Assembly (NCBI GenBank): GCA_963575745.1
Contig: CAUYUJ010000891.1
Span: 1,327,493 to 1,360,992 of the forward strand
Origin: Prorocentrum cordatum
Lineage: Eukaryota > Sar > Dinophyceae > Prorocentrales > Prorocentraceae
Length of the DNA: 33,500 nucleotides
Direction of reading: 5' to 3'
Shown: piece after piece, positions 29,877 through 33,500 of the stretch
Position numbering within the stretch: the stretch's first letter is position 1
How the letters are laid out: each line of letters starts with the position of its first letter
The notes under the pieces: model-generated
Database searches by the model: none
Told to the model about the DNA's origin: nothing
What the model saw: only the letters and a program-made list of their open reading frames with translations
Program-made: the position numbers and the translations under genes

Positions 29877-32704
29877 GAGCACCGCCGTTCCCGGAGGGCT
29901 TGACGACGGTTCGCCGGTCGGCTCGTGGGGATCGAGCCAGGTAGATACAGAGAAGTGCAGGTACATCGAGAGAAGTCCAGGTAAGTCTGGGCAAATCCGG
30001 GTAATTCCAGAGATCTCCAGGGAAGGTTGGAGCACAGCCGTTCCCTGAGCGCTTGACGACGGTTTGCCAATCGGCTCGTGGGGATCGAGCCAGGTAGATA
30101 CAGAGGAGTGCAGATACATCGAGACAAGTCCAGGTAAGTCTGGGCAGATCCGGGTAATTCCAGAGATCTCCAGGGAAGGTTGGAGCACCGCCGTTCCTTG
30201 AGGGCTTGACGAGGGTTTGCCAATCGGCTCGTGGGGATCGAGCCAGGTAGATACAGAGGAGTGCAGATGCATCGAGGCAAATCCAGGTAAGTCTGGGCAA
30301 ATCCGGGTAATTCCAGAGATCTCCAGGGAACGTTGGAGCACCGCCGTTCCCTGAGGGCTTGACGAGGGTTTGCCAATCGGCTCGTGGGGATCGAGCCAGG
30401 TAGATACAGAGAAGTGCAGATGCATCGAGGCAAATCCAGGTAAGTCTGGGCAAATCCGGGTAATTCCAGAGATCTCCAGGGAAGGTTGGAGCACCGCCGT
30501 TCCCTGAGGGCTTGAAATCTCCCATCGTTCTGGGCAAATCCGGGTAATTCCAGAGATCTCCAGGGAAGGTTGGAGCACCGCCGTTCCCTGAGGGCTTGAC
30601 GACGGTTTGCCAATCGGCTCGTGGGGATCGAGCCAGGTAGATACAGAGAAGTGCAGATGCATCGAGGCAAGTCCAGGTAAGTCTGGGCAAATCCGGGTAA
30701 TTCCAGAGATCTCCAGGGAAGGTTGGAGCACCGCCGTTCCCTGAGGGCTTGACGACGGTTTGCCAATCGGCTCGTGGGGATCGAGCCAGGTAGATACAGA
30801 GAAGTGCAGATGCATCGAGGCAAATCCAGGTAAGTCTGGGCAAATCCGGGTAATTCCAGAGATCTCCAGGGAAGGTTGGAGCACCGCCGTTCCCTGAGGG
30901 CTTGACGAGGGTTTGCCAATCGGCTCGTGGGGAGGTAGATACAGAGAAGTGCAGATGCATCGAGGCAAATCCAGGTAAGTCTGGGCAAATCCGGGTAATT
31001 CCAGAGATCTCCAGGGAAGGTTGGAGCACCGCCGTTCCCTGAGGGCTTGACGACGGTTCGCCAATCGGCTCGTGGGGATCGAGCCAGGTAGATACAGAGA
31101 AGTGCAGATGCATCGAGGCAAGTCCAGGTAAGTCTGGGCAAATCCGGGTAATTCCAGAGATCTCCAGGGAAGGTTGGAGCACCGCCGTTCCCTGAGGGCT
31201 TGACGACGGTTCGCCAATCGGCTCGTGGGGATCGAGCCAGGTAGATACAGAGAAGTGCAGATGCATCGAGGCAAGTCCAGGTAAGTCTGGGCAAATCCGG
31301 GTAATTCCAGAGATCTCCAGGGAAGGTTGGAGCACCGCCGTTCCCTGAGGGCTTGACGAGGGTTTGCCAATCGGCTCGTGGGGATCGAGCCAGGTAGATA
31401 CAGAGAAGTGCAGATGCATCGAGGCAAATCCAGGTAAGTCTGGCAAATCCGGGTAATTCAGAGATCTCCGGGAAGGTTGGAGCACCGCCGTTCCCTGAGG
31501 GCTTGACGAGGGTTTGCCAATCGGCTCGTGGGATCGAGCCAGGTAGATACAGAGAAGGCAGATGCATCGAGAAATCCAGGTAAGTCTGGGCAAATCCGGG
31601 TAATTCCAGAGATCTCCGGGGAAGGTTGGAGCACCGCCGTTCCCTGAGGGCTTGACGAGGGTTTGCCAATCGGCTCGTGGGGATCGAGCCAGGTAGATAC
31701 AGAGAAGTGCAGATGCATCGAGGCAAATCCAGGTAAGTCTGGGCAAATCCGGGTAATTCCAGAGATCTCCAGGGAAGGTTGGAGCACCGCCGTTCCCTAA
31801 GGGCTTGACGAGGGTTTGCCAATCGGCTCGTGGGGATCGAGCCAGGTAGATACAGAGAAGTGCAGATGCATCGAGGCAAATCCAGGTAAGTCTGGGCAAA
31901 TCCGGGTAATTCCAGAGATCTCCAGGGAAGGTTGGAGCACCGCCGTTCCCTAAGGGCTTGACGAGGGTTTGCCAATCGGCTCGTGGGGATCGAGCCAGGT
32001 AGATACAGAGAAGTGCAGATGCATCGAGGCAAATCCAGGTAAGTCTGGGCAAATCCGGGTAATTCCAGAGATCTCCAGGGAAGGTTGGAGCACCGCCGTT
32101 CCCTAAGGGCTTGACGACGGTTTGCCAATCGGCTCGTGGGGATCGAGCCAGGTAGATACAGAGAAGTGCAGATACATCGAGGCAAATCCAGGTAAGTCTG
32201 GGCAAATCCGGGTAATTCCAGAGATCTCCAGGGAAGGTTGGAGCACCGCCGTTCCCTAAGGGCTTGACGAGGTTTGCCAATCGGCTCGTGGGGATCGAGC
32301 CAGGTAGATACAGAGAAGTGCAGATGCATCGAGGCAAATCCAGGTAAGTCTGGGCAAATCCGGATAATTCCAGAGATCTCCAGGGAAGGTTGGAGCACCG
32401 CTGTTCCCTAAGGGCTTGACGACGGTTTGCCAATCGGCTCGTGGGGATCGAGCTAGGTAGATACAGAGAAGTGCAGGTACATCGAGACAAGGCCAGGTAA
32501 GTCTGGGCAAATCCGGGTAATTCCAGAGATCTCCAGGGAAGGTTGGAGCACCGCCGTTCCCTGAGCGCTTGACGACAGTTTGCCAATCGGCTCGTGGGGA
32601 TCGAGCCAGGTAGATACAGAGAAGTGCAGGTACATCGAGACAAGTCCAGGTAAGTCTGGGCAAATCCGGGTACATCCAGAGATCTCCAGGGAAGGTTGGA
32701 GCAC
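29877..32704. repeat. 153-bp satellite array, about 18 full units plus one partial
   Basis: The landmark GCTCGTGGGG recurs at 29921, 30074, 30227, 30380, 30617, 30770, 30923, 31068, 31221, 31374, 31524, 31673, 31826, 31979, 32132, 32284, 32437 and 32590. Most steps are exactly 153 bp; exceptions are 145, 150, 149 and 152 bp, and one 237-bp step holding a truncated unit (about 30490-30600). Each unit contains two small hairpins (GGCTCG/CGAGCC, 7-nt loop; CAGGGAA/TTCCCTG, 16-nt loop), a GAGATCTC palindrome, and CAGGTAAGT, the perfect 5' splice consensus. Because 153 is divisible by three and the unit has almost no TTA, CTA or TCA, all three minus frames stay open (1,179, 987 and 701 codons). 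I do not call these genes. Units are nearly identical, suggesting recent amplification. Confidence 0.95.
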
Positions 32705-32929
32705 ATGGCGGCCGCTCCAGCACGAGTCGAGGGACGTCAGAAGTCGTCAAGCCCTTAACGAGACGTCGTAATACCAGCACCGTTCGATCTGGTTTGTTAA
32801 ATGCAGCAACAATATCAGGTGAAATGTTATGTCCGTGATGTTTCGCGATGTTGGCGACGTCGGGTCTCAAGGAATGTGGACCCACGGAGGTCTCGACCGC
32901 TTCCCTGGGGCCGTCTTTTCGTTCCAGGT

Positions 32930-33110
32930 TTCCCAGGTGAGGCCAGGCCTGATAGGGGGTGGGAGGGTCGCGCCGCAACCAGGATACATCGGCGGTGCGG
33001 CTCGACGCGGAGCACCATTTTCCGAACGCCGACGGCTCCGACGCATTGCCGACGTCGCCGAGGCATCGCCGATGCATCGGCGATGCATCGGCGATGCGGC
33101 GCGATCCTCC
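32930..33110. repeat. GATGCATCGG palindrome cluster, copy 2
   Basis: Starts with TTTCCCAGGTGAGG and GGGTCGCGCC, and ends in CGCCGATGCATCGGCG (a perfect 16-bp palindrome at 33067-33082) and GGCGATGCGGCGCGAT. Same order of elements as at 22640-22850. The rest of 32705-33500 shows no gene; an A-run at 33390-33397 follows a C-run. Confidence 0.65.
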
Positions 33111-33500
33111 TTTCCAGCCTACTCGGAGAACGTCTAGGCGGCCTTCCTTCATCTTGAGCACAGCTTGCACATGCCGCACATGCCATCTGAATCTCGATTA
33201 CAGCCGGACCAGGGTATGATGTCGAGGTCGGCTCGTGGAGGGCGCCCTGTTGTTCTTCGTGCTTGTGGGATGTTCGTGTGCGCCCTGGGGAGGGTACCCT
33301 TGGATGTTCTGTGTGCTTTGGCCAGCGCAGGGCCTCGTGTTCTCGAGGGATGCTCTTCTGTCCCAGGTTCGGCGACTGTACTCCCCCCCAAAAAAAACAT
33401 TTACTGTCGAGCCTTCACCCTCCCGAGCGCCCCCCAGGGCCCTAGTGCGCTCCGCCGGCGCCATCGGGGAGAAGAAAAGGGAAGTCCGGCGGGAATTCCG

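Noticed and set aside
29167-32706. 1,179-codon minus-strand open frame, with two more long frames overlapping it
   Set aside because: It is produced by a 153-bp satellite and a GAG microsatellite with few stop triplets; all three frames are open at once, so length is no evidence of coding.
32733-33180. MHRRCIGDA-type peptide on both strands as a conserved protein
   Set aside because: The same peptide arises from both strands because the DNA is palindromic; it reflects the repeat.

Overview
The window looks like nuclear DNA of a dinoflagellate; the genus cannot be told from the sequence. The basis is a GC-rich, gene-poor and repeat-dense layout, a relic of the dinoflagellate spliced leader at the 5' edge of a retrotransposon (10194-10214) with a weaker one at 7144-7163, and a gene whose best intron model uses GC donors and short direct repeats at the splice sites, as reported for dinoflagellates. 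There is no sign of bacterial operons, tRNA or rRNA genes, or CRISPR.

Layout. 1-1340: degenerate tandem repeat of about 123 bp. 1345-4570: mostly featureless, but with single copies of a dispersed repeat, one of which is split by a TA-flanked 165-bp MITE (3721-3885). 4575-5780: more dispersed-repeat copies, a 12-bp AGCGTCGATT-type tandem block and a second MITE (5630-5779). 5780-10100: mostly unexplained sequence with short microsatellites, single arms of the dispersed repeat and the weaker spliced-leader relic. 10193-15123: a nearly full-length but decayed non-LTR retrotransposon (LINE-1 here) with ORF1, APE-type endonuclease, reverse transcriptase and a C-terminal CCHC-like finger, inserted in a GGA microsatellite and flanked by an 18-bp duplication. 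15289-15540: GGT microsatellite. 15935-16500 and 21185-21650: related GGCCTCTTGGG-rich repeats on either side of a second, more decayed LINE (about 16740-20760). 22640-23580: GATGCATCGG palindrome cluster and a perfect-looking 213-bp hairpin element. 23787-24325: 539-bp long inverted repeat. 24860-26150: CGA microsatellite, then a TAGAG pentanucleotide block. 27657-29449: the one host gene I recognise, an ELO-family fatty acid elongase homologue in four exons. 29456-29810: GAG microsatellite. 29877-32704: about 18 copies of a 153-bp satellite. 32930-33110: second palindrome cluster.

The ELO homologue keeps the family scaffold but has lost the HxxHH catalytic box, so it may be a divergent or inactive paralogue. 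Nothing suggests that it works with its neighbours; the rest of the window is mobile and repetitive DNA. The strongest points for follow-up are the ELO intron boundaries and missing histidines, the LINE with a spliced-leader relic exactly at its target-site duplication, the three UAG-only interruptions of its reverse transcriptase, the nested MITE with a readable empty site, and the 153-bp satellite.
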